A stretch of DNA of 42,546 nt from Alteromonas antoniana (GCF_019249295.1 NZ_JAESDH010000033.1:1-42546), one strand, 5' to 3'. Positions 1-9,114 are shown, numbered from the stretch's first letter. Program-made: numbers and translations. The notes: generated by a model not told the origin, from the letters alone.

Positions 1-395
1 GATGTGTCTTCTGGTGTCTGAGTCAGTCCACGAACCTCGAGATAGCGACTTCCTGCCTTTTGCCCCACATTACGAAGGTGGTGTTGCATCCGGTTGAGGA
101 CCTCAGGCGAATCTGCCAGTCCGAATCCCAGGTCGCAATAGGGCAGGGCACAAACCTGCTTTCCGGAAAAAGGAATGCGCATGAGCACTGCGGGGAACAC
201 GCCTACCACCTTATCTGTTTGCGGATCTGTGGCTATGGCACCGGCAATATCATGTCGGTAGGCTGACTTTACTGCCTGCTGCCAGGCAAATCTGTGGTAG
301 GGCGTTGCCAGCTCATGACGCGCCACATACTCGTCCCACCGGGCTTTGTCAGCAATGGATACTTTAGAGACAGAGACTTCTGCTACATCAGACAT
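1..395 (-). CDS. FemAB-like protein, XrtA/PEP-CTERM associated (partial)
   Basis: This gene starts at the ATG at 393-395 and runs off the left edge, so only the N-terminal ~131 residues are present. The start overlaps the stop of the deacetylase gene (ATGA overlap), so it is the next gene of the leftward EPS operon. The visible protein reads through an ARWDEYVARH segment and PYHRFAWQQAVKSAYRHDI, then a beta-rich stretch ending near YLEVRGL. This is the N-terminal pattern of FemAB/GNAT-fold proteins (BioF2-like) found next to XrtA exosortases. That family is thought to transfer acyl or aminoacyl groups onto cell-surface polymers, but the substrate is unknown. The catalytic C-terminal half lies outside the window. 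The family call is from memory of the pattern and is supported by the operon context. Confidence 0.72.
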   Translation of the reverse strand, partial: MSDVAEVSVSKVSIADKARWDEYVARHELATPYHRFAWQQAVKSAYRHDIAGAIATDPQTDKVVGVFPAVLMRIPFSGKQVCALPYCDLGFGLADSPEVLNRMQHHLRNVGQKAGSRYLEVRGLTQTPEDT

Positions 396-1411
396 CAGCC
401 TGCCTCCTGCCAGCGGATCACATCGCTGTTATGGGCTTGCTTAAGCAGTTGAGCGGCTTCTGAAATGGTACAAAAACGCACATTCGCTTTATCTTCCAGA
501 TGATTTACGCTTGCCCGTATCCTGGTGATGATCCGCTCAAAGGCGTTGTCTACATCCAGAAGTCCCGTCGCGCCGTCTATCAGGCTGGAGCTGTGCAAAT
601 ACATATGAATTACCGGATGGGCATTTTTAATACATCTGTCAATGAGGGCGTTCATATTGCTGGCATCGGTAAGCTCCGGGCTCAGATAAATCTTGCGAAG
701 CAAATGACTGTGCCATAATACGCCAACAGACTTTGTCCAGGAGATCCCAGGTGATGCGAGCAAATTGTGCACTTTTTCGCCCAAGCGGAAATTGTTTACG
801 TTGAAGCCTGCACTTACCGGTATTTCCATAATTTGTCGTTGTGCGCCTGGCTTGAGGGCATTGTTTACTTTAGGCCAGTACGGATACGTTGGTGCCCCTT
901 CACAGCTGAAGAAGTCATTTTTGTAAAACGGATATACGCTGGAGTCGACTTTGTAGCCACGTGAGGCAAGCAGTTGCAGTGTTTTGCCATTGATTCCCCA
1001 TCGGCCGCTGCGAAAAGACTGCGGCGACGCACCGATGTTCTTACATATTATTTCAGTAAGGGTATCCAGCTTCTGTTCTACCTGCTCATCGGGCAGATTA
1101 ATCACATGGGATTCGGCTTCTGTTGTTTTACCGAAAAAGGGCGGATTGCACCATGGGTGCAGATGCGCACCAATCTCTGCGTGATTGTTCTGATGAAAAG
1201 ACTTCAGCGTCTCACAGGCCTGCTTGTCTCTGGCGACAGCATAATCGACGAAGTAGGTGGGGCGAATTCCCATGTCCTGGCAGGCTTGCTGAAAATCGGG
1301 CAAGCGTTCAACGTTTTTTACTGAACACTCCTCTTCCGGGAACTCTTCGTCCCAGAGCCATTCTTCCTCGGTATCAATGGTGAGTACGAACAATACCTCA
1401 GGCTTGTGCAT
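395..1411 (-). CDS. Polysaccharide deacetylase family protein (EPS operon)
   Basis: A 338-residue protein of the NodB-like carbohydrate esterase fold. The N-terminus has the beta-strand plus metal-binding motif (LTIDTEEEW near residues 11-19). A HLHPW motif near residue 105 supplies the metal-binding histidines, and FRSGRWG near residue 155 is the usual third motif. No signal peptide is apparent, so it probably acts on lipid-linked or cytoplasmic intermediates of the exopolysaccharide, or is exported by another route. The ATG at 1411 lies inside the 3' end of the upstream glycosyltransferase gene (14-base overlap), and its TGA overlaps the next start. It is therefore translationally coupled on both sides. 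Deacetylases of this kind are regular members of XrtA-type EPS loci. The specific sugar removed cannot be told from sequence. Confidence 0.8.
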   Translation of the reverse strand: MHKPEVLFVLTIDTEEEWLWDEEFPEEECSVKNVERLPDFQQACQDMGIRPTYFVDYAVARDKQACETLKSFHQNNHAEIGAHLHPWCNPPFFGKTTEAESHVINLPDEQVEQKLDTLTEIICKNIGASPQSFRSGRWGINGKTLQLLASRGYKVDSSVYPFYKNDFFSCEGAPTYPYWPKVNNALKPGAQRQIMEIPVSAGFNVNNFRLGEKVHNLLASPGISWTKSVGVLWHSHLLRKIYLSPELTDASNMNALIDRCIKNAHPVIHMYLHSSSLIDGATGLLDVDNAFERIITRIRASVNHLEDKANVRFCTISEAAQLLKQAHNSDVIRWQEAG

Positions 1412-2516
1412 GCGCCGCCTCGCTGGTTACGTCCCTGAACAATGCATAATATTCATCTGCCATTCGCTGGGCAGAAAAATGCTCCTGTACAAACTGTCTG
1501 GCGTTCGCAGCAAGTTGTTTTGCGTAGTCAGTATCGTCTAATAGCTTTTCCCAGTCCTGCATTAGCTGCTTATTGTCGTGAAGCGTTGCCAGCAGGCCGG
1601 ATTCTTTGTGAGTGATAAGCTGATCAATACCGGCTATATCGTACGCTGAGACAGGTATTTCCATTGCACATGCTTCCATTAGGCATCGCGGAATACCCTC
1701 CAGTGTGGAGGTCATGACAAATAAATCGAAATCCCGAAGCAGCGTGAGGCGATCGTTTCGAAACCCTAAGAATTCGATAGACGCTTTTGAGGACAAAGAT
1801 GCGGTGTAAGCTTCCAACTCTGGGCGCGCGTCGCCGTCTCCCAGTAATACCAGGCGTATATCCTGACGATGTTTATAAAGCGTATCGAAACTGTCCAGGA
1901 TTGCGCGAATATTCTTTCTGCTTATCATCTGGCCAACGAAGCCTATGGTTTTTATTTCAGAGGCTTTTCGTTCGTGTTTGGTAAGTCTTACCGCTTCGAC
2001 TTCAGATAAATCGACGCCATTCTGGATATATTCCAGTTTATTTTCCGGGATGTTAAATTTTTTGACATCGGCCATGAGTTGTCGAGACAGCGGCACTACT
2101 TTAGTGGCGTATTTCATGGCCTGGCAACCCAGCCAGATGAAAGTGCGCAGTTTAATATCTGCTGCGTTTTCGAATCCGTGAGGAGTCACAACGCAGGGAA
2201 TACCGGCTTTTCTGGCTGCCATCACACCAAGAATATCTGACTTATAGCCGTGGGTGTGAATGACATCAATGTTACGTTCTTTAATAAGCGCGGCCAGCTT
2301 TTTTACTACACCCAGATCAAAACGGTTTTTCATGGGTAAAGCATGCGTTGTCCCGATAGGCGAAAACTGCTTTACGAGTTCAAGATCTTCTGTGCCTGGT
2401 TCTAATGTCACTACCAGTTCGCTGGTTGTGTCTTCCGGGAGGTGCTTGGATAACGCCAGAACCCAGCGCTCTGCACCGTAAAAGCCGGTTGAACAAATAA
2501 ACTGCAATATTTTCAT
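1398..2516 (-). CDS. GT4-type glycosyltransferase (EPS operon)
   Basis: A 372-residue GT-B fold glycosyltransferase. The N-terminal acceptor domain opens with MKILQFICSTGFYGAERWV, a typical glycine-rich GT4 start. The C-terminal donor domain carries TIGFVGQMISRKN near residue 190 and the EGIPRCLMEAC region near residue 275, which holds the E-x7-E nucleotide-sugar binding pattern. The length is normal for the family. It likely adds one sugar to the lipid-linked EPS repeat unit at the cytoplasmic face of the membrane. It follows the GT2 gene by only four bases and overlaps the deacetylase downstream, so it is mid-operon. Sugar specificity is not predictable from sequence. Confidence 0.85.
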   Translation of the reverse strand: MKILQFICSTGFYGAERWVLALSKHLPEDTTSELVVTLEPGTEDLELVKQFSPIGTTHALPMKNRFDLGVVKKLAALIKERNIDVIHTHGYKSDILGVMAARKAGIPCVVTPHGFENAADIKLRTFIWLGCQAMKYATKVVPLSRQLMADVKKFNIPENKLEYIQNGVDLSEVEAVRLTKHERKASEIKTIGFVGQMISRKNIRAILDSFDTLYKHRQDIRLVLLGDGDARPELEAYTASLSSKASIEFLGFRNDRLTLLRDFDLFVMTSTLEGIPRCLMEACAMEIPVSAYDIAGIDQLITHKESGLLATLHDNKQLMQDWEKLLDDTDYAKQLAANARQFVQEHFSAQRMADEYYALFRDVTSEAAHAQA

Positions 2517-2520
2517 TTTT

Positions 2521-3486
2521 CTACTTATGTGAACTGGTTCTTACTGTCCCGCCGATGCCCAGCAATGTGCCAATCGCTCTGGCGGGAAAATACATGACAT
2601 AAAATAACAGACATGGCATCCACCCTGTCTCATTTTTAGTCAGTTTCTTCAATCGTACCGTGTAAGCGGCTAAAGGTAAAAGTCCGATTGCGAAGAATAA
2701 TGCTGACAGATCAAAATGCGTCAGAATAAGCATCAATAACCCGAGCAGTATTCCACCCACAACCGCAAAAGGTACCAGGAAACTTGGCCACTCGCGCAAT
2801 GGAATACTTCGGCCATTTAACGATGCCAGATTCGACTGGCCCCGCCAAATCTCTTTTTTAAACATGGGTATGTATTCTTTGTCTTCACCTAAATGCACGT
2901 AGTTTGCTTCAGAGGTATAGAATAAATTGCCTAGCTTATTTACCTGATCTGTAAAGTAATAGTCTTCGCAGGTAAGCAAATGTTCGGGGAACCCACCAAC
3001 GTCGTTAAAGGTGTCATTGTGCAGAAATAAATTTCTTCCTGGTAAAAACGCCACGAAAGTATCTAATTCAGCGTTGCTGAGTGCCGTGCGAATTCTTTCA
3101 AGCGGTGGTGCATCGTTACTGTTTATTTGCATAGCGCTCACCAGTCTGGTGTCAGGCTGAGATTTCAGCGTGCTCAGCATGGTACTCACCCAGTTATCCG
3201 AAAGCGCAATATCAGCATCCAGGAAGGCAAGATAGCTACCACTGGCATGGGCAGCACCCAGGTTGCGCGAGTGGGAAATAGTCTTGTCCGGCTGGTTGAA
3301 AATAACGGTAAGTTTCACTTCACTGCGAAGTGCCGACAATGTTTCGGACGCAGTGTCATTCTGACTAACAACAATCACTTCCAGAGCGTCAGTGGGGTAA
3401 TCCTGCGAAATAATAGATTGCAGGGTTTCCAGCAACATACCCTCACGGCCCTTGTGCGGAATCACAAAGCTGATAGTTTCGCTCAT
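2521..3486 (-). CDS. GT2 family glycosyltransferase with C-terminal membrane segments
   Basis: A family 2 glycosyltransferase of about 321 residues. The N-terminus (SFVIPHKGREGMLLETLQSI) is the nucleotide-binding strand. The DAD motif in FLDADIALSDNW is the metal/nucleotide-sugar motif, and the TCEDYYFTDQV stretch contains the catalytic ED. After about residue 235 two or three hydrophobic helices follow (FLVPFAVVGGILLGLLMLIL and beyond), so it is membrane-anchored. I place the start at 3486. This ATG overlaps the upstream TGA (ATGA) and has a GGGGAAA ribosome-binding sequence just before it. An in-frame ATG at 3501 is possible. It probably extends the EPS repeat unit. Confidence 0.84.
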   Translation of the reverse strand: MSETISFVIPHKGREGMLLETLQSIISQDYPTDALEVIVVSQNDTASETLSALRSEVKLTVIFNQPDKTISHSRNLGAAHASGSYLAFLDADIALSDNWVSTMLSTLKSQPDTRLVSAMQINSNDAPPLERIRTALSNAELDTFVAFLPGRNLFLHNDTFNDVGGFPEHLLTCEDYYFTDQVNKLGNLFYTSEANYVHLGEDKEYIPMFKKEIWRGQSNLASLNGRSIPLREWPSFLVPFAVVGGILLGLLMLILTHFDLSALFFAIGLLPLAAYTVRLKKLTKNETGWMPCLLFYVMYFPARAIGTLLGIGGTVRTSSHK

Positions 3487-6008
3487 GGTTTCCCCAGCCA
3501 TTTCTGGAGGGAAGGGAAGCGCTTCGCCGCCTGACGTCTTTCCCGCTTAAGCGAAAACGCTCCTAACGCATTGAATACCGCTTTGGGTAACGATGTTGTG
3601 TTCAGTGAATGCTGCGTCGAATAGCTTGTTTTTAACGGCATAGGGTTGGCCGCATCACTGTAGGCATCGAAATTGGCATTTTGCATCATCAGGCAGAGCA
3701 GCCGGGTAGTTTCAGATTCATCCGAGTCTGCCAGTCGGGACTCGATTACTGACAACAGCTCGTCGGCTTTACGTTTGGCGGCTGTCGCGTCGTCGTTATT
3801 CATATAATGCTTTGCGAAATGGAGCACACACAGTTTCCTTAAGTCCTGACCCGTCCAGGTTTGATTTGGAAACTCCAGAATATCGGGTTTGTCCAGATAC
3901 GCATATTCATTCTTCGTCATCCATGTCGCATAGTGCACCAGAGAGCGCACCGCATACGCGTAGGCGGCATCGTTTTGGCCCAGCGACTCTTTTGTCTGAA
4001 TAAACCGGCATACCGCCTGTAAGAAAACCGTATAAAACCAGGTTAGCTCTACGTTCTCCAGGTTGCGCCCGGCAAGGTCTTCTTCCGGACTAACGGTGTT
4101 ATAAATGATATGCGCACATTTATTGATATCTTCAGCGCGACCCAGCAGCGTGTACCTGTCCATCATTGCCTGCAGGTAATTGCCGGTTCCCCGGTCAAGG
4201 GGATACTGGCCTGTGCGAATATTTTTGACGCCCGGGGTATTGCTGTTCTTCAGAGACAGTAAAAAGCCGACACCCGTGTCATCACCATCATAGTAAGTCT
4301 CAATCCACTGACAAATGCTCAGAAGTGCATCTTTAGAGACCGGATCGCCGGTAAGCAAATAATGCAGTAGCAAACCATTGGTATAACAGTGCTGCCCACC
4401 AGGCCCACCCCCACCGGCGTGATCATCGTAGACGTCTGTAGGCTGGCGTTTGGAATAGGTGCGGTGCGTGGCAGTATAAGCCTGCACGTAGTGATCGGTG
4501 TGCCAGAATAGTCCGCCGGAATATTCTGGTTTATCGTCACAGGTGTGATATACGTCGATATCAGCCACATGACCTGCTAAATCATCAGCCAGAGTGAACC
4601 AGCGTTCATCAGAAGTATTCAGCCACTGGTTCAGGCAACCATTGATGGGATCGTACTGGTTATTGTAGTGCGAAACAAAGTGCGTGATATCCGGAGTTAG
4701 TGCCTTTTCGTGATCCGCGTACAACTCGCCGAAATGTCGCCAGCCAAACTCATCAATAGCTTCACGTTTCGCGAAAAAGTGGTTGTCACCGGTGATCCCC
4801 TTCTGAATTAGCTGTTGAATGGCGTCAGAGGGGATGCCTGTTCGGAAAAAGGGCAAGCACTTCGTAGAGGCAATATAGTCAGGCGAGAGCACTACCTGTA
4901 GTTTTCGGAACGGAGAACCGGTGATATGCAAACACCGTGTTTTTTGTTCGCCCGGTTGCAACTCTGTGGTGGGGCCAGCGTCTGCACCGAGTAAGCTTAC
5001 CCGGGTCAGTGTATTGTCTCCGTTAACGGACGATGGAAAGTTTTGCCAGAAACCGTCGACTTCCACATAGCGAGTGCCGGATTGGCTCTGGATTTCCACT
5101 ACTGCCGAGGCCTGCGAGCCTTCTTTTTGCAGTTCATTATTCAGGGTAAACCGATAGCCTTTAAACGGCAGATTTACTTCACCGCTGTTATCTACATGAA
5201 CAGGACTATTCCAGTTAGCATGGCCGCTGGATGCCTGATGAAGATGATAGCTTTTGCCTTCAGGTTTAACGGAATCTTCGCGTGCTGAAATGCTGAGACT
5301 TTTCGTGGGAGCGCAAGCTTCAAGATAACATTCGTCAATATAAACTGAGTTTGGATCGCCGAGATCCCACTGTCCGGCAGGATGGGTTGCAGCGACGGGA
5401 TTACGTAACGTCGTTTGCAGATGACAATCCCCATTGTCCAGCAACACTGTGATATTAAGGAAGAGATGCAGAACATTGTCTTGTGCAGTGGTAATCGTCG
5501 CTTCCAGCGCGATATCTACAGAAAAAGCTGACGCTGCACTGTACTTCACCGTGTAGTGCTGCGAAGTGATTGACGGGGTAACAACGTTACTGCCGCTTTT
5601 CAGCCGGAGTCCGTATTGGCAGCCGTCTATCGCGAACTGTAGTTCGTTATCAGTCGATACCGTTATTATATTGCCGTTGTGACAATGGATAGTTAACGTC
5701 GAGTCAGAGTCCTTAACAGGGTTTATCAGGTGCTTGTTAGCCGCGGGAGAGAGTTGAAGGGAGACTGTTTCGGTTTGACCTGCATCTAATGAACAGAGTC
5801 CTTCAGCAAGAAACCAGCGAACGGAGCCATCGTCCCACAATACATGAGGAGTGCAGACACTGCTGCTAATATTCCCTGACGCCGTTTGTAACTGAATCTG
5901 GTCCGTCGCACGCCACTGCCCTTTGCGGCAGGGGAGGCCTGTTTTAAAGAAGGCATGAGTAACCGGCGTCGAGCCGGTATTATTAAGACTGAAAGCAGGT
6001 GACAACAT
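3483..6008 (-). CDS. RIFT-barrel / PcRGLX-YetA-like polysaccharide lyase-type protein
   Basis: A large protein (about 841 residues) that opens the leftward EPS operon. I do not recognise it with certainty. The N-terminal ~400 residues are beta-rich, with a VLWDDGSVRWF segment and a YVEVDGFWQNFP motif. The C-terminal half looks like an alpha/alpha toroid, with GQHCYTNGLLLHYLLTGD and several similar helical pairs. This layout resembles exo-rhamnogalacturonan lyase (PcRGLX/YetA, RIFT barrel) proteins, so it may cleave or edit the EPS. No signal peptide is visible. The open frame extends to 6233, but the extra 75 residues look non-homologous and would cover the sigma-54-like promoter at 6129-6144. 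The ATG at 6008 is therefore preferred, though its ribosome-binding site is weak. Confidence 0.55.
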   Translation of the reverse strand: MLSPAFSLNNTGSTPVTHAFFKTGLPCRKGQWRATDQIQLQTASGNISSSVCTPHVLWDDGSVRWFLAEGLCSLDAGQTETVSLQLSPAANKHLINPVKDSDSTLTIHCHNGNIITVSTDNELQFAIDGCQYGLRLKSGSNVVTPSITSQHYTVKYSAASAFSVDIALEATITTAQDNVLHLFLNITVLLDNGDCHLQTTLRNPVAATHPAGQWDLGDPNSVYIDECYLEACAPTKSLSISAREDSVKPEGKSYHLHQASSGHANWNSPVHVDNSGEVNLPFKGYRFTLNNELQKEGSQASAVVEIQSQSGTRYVEVDGFWQNFPSSVNGDNTLTRVSLLGADAGPTTELQPGEQKTRCLHITGSPFRKLQVVLSPDYIASTKCLPFFRTGIPSDAIQQLIQKGITGDNHFFAKREAIDEFGWRHFGELYADHEKALTPDITHFVSHYNNQYDPINGCLNQWLNTSDERWFTLADDLAGHVADIDVYHTCDDKPEYSGGLFWHTDHYVQAYTATHRTYSKRQPTDVYDDHAGGGGPGGQHCYTNGLLLHYLLTGDPVSKDALLSICQWIETYYDGDDTGVGFLLSLKNSNTPGVKNIRTGQYPLDRGTGNYLQAMMDRYTLLGRAEDINKCAHIIYNTVSPEEDLAGRNLENVELTWFYTVFLQAVCRFIQTKESLGQNDAAYAYAVRSLVHYATWMTKNEYAYLDKPDILEFPNQTWTGQDLRKLCVLHFAKHYMNNDDATAAKRKADELLSVIESRLADSDESETTRLLCLMMQNANFDAYSDAANPMPLKTSYSTQHSLNTTSLPKAVFNALGAFSLKRERRQAAKRFPSLQKWLGKP

Positions 6009-6128
6009 TGGCTTAACTATGACTTCTTCCGTGAACCGCGACAACAATCCCTTACTGTACTTGAGTTTTGTATCTCTGCCAATTGCACCGGTGTGAAAAC
6101 AGCTGATTATATGACTTTGACGAAAATT

Positions 6129-6144
6129 TGCTGGCGTCGTACCA
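6129..6144 (-). promoter_or_regulatory. Candidate sigma-54 (RpoN) promoter for the leftward EPS operon
   Basis: On the minus strand the sequence reads TGGTACGACGCCAGCA. The -24 element TGGTACG is near-consensus, the GG and GC are exactly ten bases apart, and the -12 element CAGCA is a weaker match to TTGCA. Transcription would begin near 6118, giving a leader of about 110 bases before the ATG at 6008. The match was found by eye, and no upstream activator site was identified. Confidence 0.5.
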
Positions 6145-6261
6145 TGCTGAAAAAGAAGTAGACTTGGGGAAAGTGCGAAAAAGTCTGTAGCGACTTGCCT
6201 GTAAGCCAGCGCGACCATAGACTTAGCCGGCACTTTTCCTTAAACCGAGTATGGAGACGTT

Positions 6262-7464
6262 TTGAAAATTTGTGTTGTAGCACAGCGAGTGCCTTACCCA
6301 CCTAATAAGGGGGAGAAACTCAGAACTTTCCATCAAATTGAGCGTATGGTTCAGCTTGGTCACGACGTAGACGTTATTTCTTTCAGTGAGAGTGAGCAGG
6401 ATACCAACGATGCACTGGCGCTTCAGAATCACTTACAGATCAACGTAAGTACTTTTCCATTAGGCAGTAAGCTCACCCGCTACGCTTCGGCATTGATAAA
6501 GCAGCAGCCGGTAAGCGTAGGCGCCTTCTATCAAGGCGACGTGGCAAAGCGTATCGATGATATTCTGAAGAACGAGAGTGTTGACGTGTTGTATCTCACA
6601 GCATCCAGCCTGGGCCAATATGTATTCTCGTCATCCCATTTTTCTGATTCAGCATGTAAGGTCATGATGGATTTTATGGATGTGGACTCGGACAAATGGC
6701 ATCAGTATGCCAACAGCAGTAGCTGGCCAATGAGAGCTGTCTATATAAGAGAAGCGAAGGGGATAAGAAAGCTCGAGCAAAAGGCGAACGCGCAGTTTGA
6801 AAAAACATTCCTGATTGCGGAAGAAGAAGTTGCGCTGTTTCGTCGGGAAGTCAGTGATGCAAAGCCTGTTAACGTGATGGGCAATGGACTGGATTTTTCC
6901 GCGTTCTATCCTGCTGAAAATAAATCGTCGGATGCAACCAGTGGACATTTCCTGTTTACGGGGGTCATGGATTATAAACCGAATATTGATGCGGTGATGT
7001 GGTTTGTCAAATCTTGCTGGCCGGATATCAGAAGGGCACTGCCAGATGCCGTATTTACGATTGCTGGCATGAACCCTTCAACAGAGATCCAGAGCCTGAA
7101 CGGTAAAAATGGTATCGATGTGACAGGCTTCGTTGACGATATTTTACCGTATTTTCATAGCGCCACGGCGTTTGTTGCGCCTTTCCGTATTGCCCGCGGT
7201 GTGCAGAATAAAGTATTGCAGGCAGCGGCGTGTAAGTTACCCGTGATTACTACCTCTATGGGAGCTGAAGGCATTCACTTCGCGTCGGAACAGACAATGT
7301 TTATTGAAAATGACACGCAGGGCTTTACTGACGCCTGTATATGCTGTGTAAAAGAACCTGACACCGCTGAAGCAAAGGCGCAGAAAGGGCTTGATGAAAT
7401 CAAAAGCGCCTACAGCTGGGAACAGCAATTAAAGCCGCTGGAAGAGGCATTGGGCGCACTATGA
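6262..7464 (+). CDS. TIGR03087-type glycosyltransferase, PEP-CTERM/XrtA associated
   Basis: A 400-residue GT4-like transferase starting with a TTG codon at 6262. A GGAG ribosome-binding sequence lies seven bases upstream. The N-terminal VVAQRVPYPPNKGEKLRTF segment is highly characteristic of the sugar transferase family that accompanies EpsH1/XrtA exosortases. The C-terminal half has FTGVMDYKPNIDAV and the AARGVQNK-like stretch (FRIARGVQNKVLQAAAC), the donor-binding region. It is the first gene rightward of the divergent EPS promoter region and overlaps the acyltransferase gene by four bases (ATGA). It is expected to add a sugar to the EPS repeat unit in the cytoplasm. The family call is strong; the sugar is unknown. 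Confidence 0.88.
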   Translation: MKICVVAQRVPYPPNKGEKLRTFHQIERMVQLGHDVDVISFSESEQDTNDALALQNHLQINVSTFPLGSKLTRYASALIKQQPVSVGAFYQGDVAKRIDDILKNESVDVLYLTASSLGQYVFSSSHFSDSACKVMMDFMDVDSDKWHQYANSSSWPMRAVYIREAKGIRKLEQKANAQFEKTFLIAEEEVALFRREVSDAKPVNVMGNGLDFSAFYPAENKSSDATSGHFLFTGVMDYKPNIDAVMWFVKSCWPDIRRALPDAVFTIAGMNPSTEIQSLNGKNGIDVTGFVDDILPYFHSATAFVAPFRIARGVQNKVLQAAACKLPVITTSMGAEGIHFASEQTMFIENDTQGFTDACICCVKEPDTAEAKAQKGLDEIKSAYSWEQQLKPLEEALGAL

Positions 7465-8054
7465 GAAGTGTTTTCAAGCAAGTACTGTTTACGCTGGCAG
7501 CAGTCATTATGCTGCCTTTTACGGTGAGTTACTCACTGTTGGCTCTGGCGCTGAATAAAGATAGTTTGCTGGCCGGTTACAGTCAGCTTCTGTCGCTGAT
7601 TCCTGGTAAAACTGGCGCAATATTGCGGGCGGGGTTTTATCGCTTTGCTTTTACAGCCTGCTCTCCCGATGCGGTTATTTCATTTATGGTATTGTTTTCG
7701 CAGCAGGATACCGAAATTGGATCGGGAGTGTATCTGGGCCCGCAATGCAATATTGGTAAGTGCAAAATTGGAAAAAATACATTGCTGGGAAGTGGTGTCC
7801 ACGTAATGAGCGGAAAAGGCCAACACAATTTTGACGACCCCGACACGCCGATCAAAGATCAGGGCGGGGTGTTTAATAAGGTCGAGATTGGAGAAAACTG
7901 CTGGCTTGGTAACGGCGCCATGATTATGGCGAATATTGGTAAAGGAAGCGTGATTGCGGCAGGGTCAGTAGTGACCAAAGATATTCCTGAAGGGGTTATC
8001 GCAGCGGGTAATCCGGCGAAAGTGATTAAGTCGCGCGGCCAACCAGAGACTTAA
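7461..8054 (+). CDS. Left-handed beta-helix (hexapeptide) acyltransferase
   Basis: A 197-residue protein. The first ~55 residues are hydrophobic (FTLAAVIMLPFTVSYSLLALAL), suggesting a membrane anchor. After residue ~85 hexapeptide repeats follow: IGSGVYLGPQCNIGKCKIGKNTLLGSG is recognisable in pieces, and later VEIGENCWLGNGAMIMANIGKGSVIAAGSVV. It ends with the usual VIAAGNPAKVIK. This is the WcaF/serine-acetyltransferase type, which normally transfers an acetyl group from acetyl-CoA to a sugar hydroxyl. It is translationally coupled to the glycosyltransferase upstream, so O-acetylation of the EPS is the likely role. Its last 29 bases overlap the convergent 8026-9114 gene. Confidence 0.82.
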   Translation: MRSVFKQVLFTLAAVIMLPFTVSYSLLALALNKDSLLAGYSQLLSLIPGKTGAILRAGFYRFAFTACSPDAVISFMVLFSQQDTEIGSGVYLGPQCNIGKCKIGKNTLLGSGVHVMSGKGQHNFDDPDTPIKDQGGVFNKVEIGENCWLGNGAMIMANIGKGSVIAAGSVVTKDIPEGVIAAGNPAKVIKSRGQPET

Positions 8055-9114
8055 GTTTTGCTATTTGTCTTACCATTTTTGCAGTGAAAGAATTTGCCCA
8101 TACGGTGATGTTATAAAAGTGGTAGAGGGTGTCGGCAAGGGTCTTTTTGTACTGTGCATCGCCGCCCAGAAAGTCATATTCAGTGTATCCGCGCTCAGCG
8201 TAATACGCCATGCAGTAAAGATGAACTAAATACCCTGGCTTGATGTGTTTATCTGGCACCGTGTCGTTAATTCCGCAGCAATAAAACTCGACACGTTTTT
8301 CCCACAGAAAGTTGTAGCACATACCCAGTAAATGCGTTCCTGCTTTTACCGTTACAACATCAACAAGGTGTGGAAAGTGCTTAATAATAAAGTGATGATG
8401 GTTCAGGAAAGCGTCATTTGAAAAGCCACTGCCCTCTGCGGTATGTTGCCATCGTGTTTTATGAAGCTTGCCCAGCGCCATAAAATCTTTTGCTTTCTCA
8501 CTCCCTGCAGATGAGACAACCGTTATCGGTCCCCATACAGATTCTGCCTTTTTCAGGGAGCGGCGGATCTGCGACCTGCTGTTTTTCGATAACGACTGAA
8601 TAATACTGTCGACCGTCGTTGTCGCTCTCAACGACCGCTTATATCCGGTTACTTCTTCAACCAATGTGGGCTGAGCTCTCGACGTCGCCGCCTTTAGCCA
8701 ATCGTGTTTGTCGTCTGCCATACTGATATACAACTGCACAGTGGATGGCATGTCAGGAAAGCCGCTTAATAAGGCATCAACACAAGACTCATGATATTCC
8801 GGTTGGCAGTAAATTCGGTTGAACTCAATCCATGCCTGGTCATATTTCTGCACGCCCGCCTGATTACAACACTGTGTTTTGAAAAAAGGCAGTGCGCGAT
8901 GAACAGGCCGGCTTTGCAGCAATACAAAGCCAACCAGTACATTATTTTTGCAGAAAGTTATCAGAAGAGGAGGAGATGGAAGGCTTTGAAGCCAGGCTTC
9001 CAGCCACGCACGACTCATAAAAAAAGTGCCGCTTTGGTAGTCGTTCCAGAAATCTTTCAGGAGTGATTGAAAGTGTTGAGAATTGCGAAGAGAAACCTGT
9101 TGTACCGTAATCAT
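8026..9114 (-). CDS. FemAB/BioF2-like GNAT-fold protein
   Basis: A 362-residue soluble protein with two GNAT-like halves, as in the FemAB/BioF2 (PF13480-type) families. Features include FFMSRAWLEAWLQSLPSPPLL near residue 31, the SKNSRSQIRRSLKKAE segment near residue 170 and the C-terminal EYDFLGGDAQYKKTLAD near residue 310. The last of these is the typical FLGGD-x-x-YK ending of this family. It probably transfers an acyl or aminoacyl group in EPS or envelope biosynthesis; donor and acceptor are unknown. It is transcribed toward the acyltransferase gene and overlaps it tail to tail by 29 bases. It is a second FemAB-like gene in the same locus as the partial one at the left edge. Confidence 0.75.
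   Translation of the reverse strand: MITVQQVSLRNSQHFQSLLKDFWNDYQSGTFFMSRAWLEAWLQSLPSPPLLITFCKNNVLVGFVLLQSRPVHRALPFFKTQCCNQAGVQKYDQAWIEFNRIYCQPEYHESCVDALLSGFPDMPSTVQLYISMADDKHDWLKAATSRAQPTLVEEVTGYKRSLRATTTVDSIIQSLSKNSRSQIRRSLKKAESVWGPITVVSSAGSEKAKDFMALGKLHKTRWQHTAEGSGFSNDAFLNHHHFIIKHFPHLVDVVTVKAGTHLLGMCYNFLWEKRVEFYCCGINDTVPDKHIKPGYLVHLYCMAYYAERGYTEYDFLGGDAQYKKTLADTLYHFYNITVWANSFTAKMVRQIAKLKSLVGRAT

Noticed and set aside
6009..6233. N-terminal extension of the lyase-like gene
   Set aside because: The extra residues look non-conserved and overlap the promoter-like site; the ATG at 6008 is preferred.
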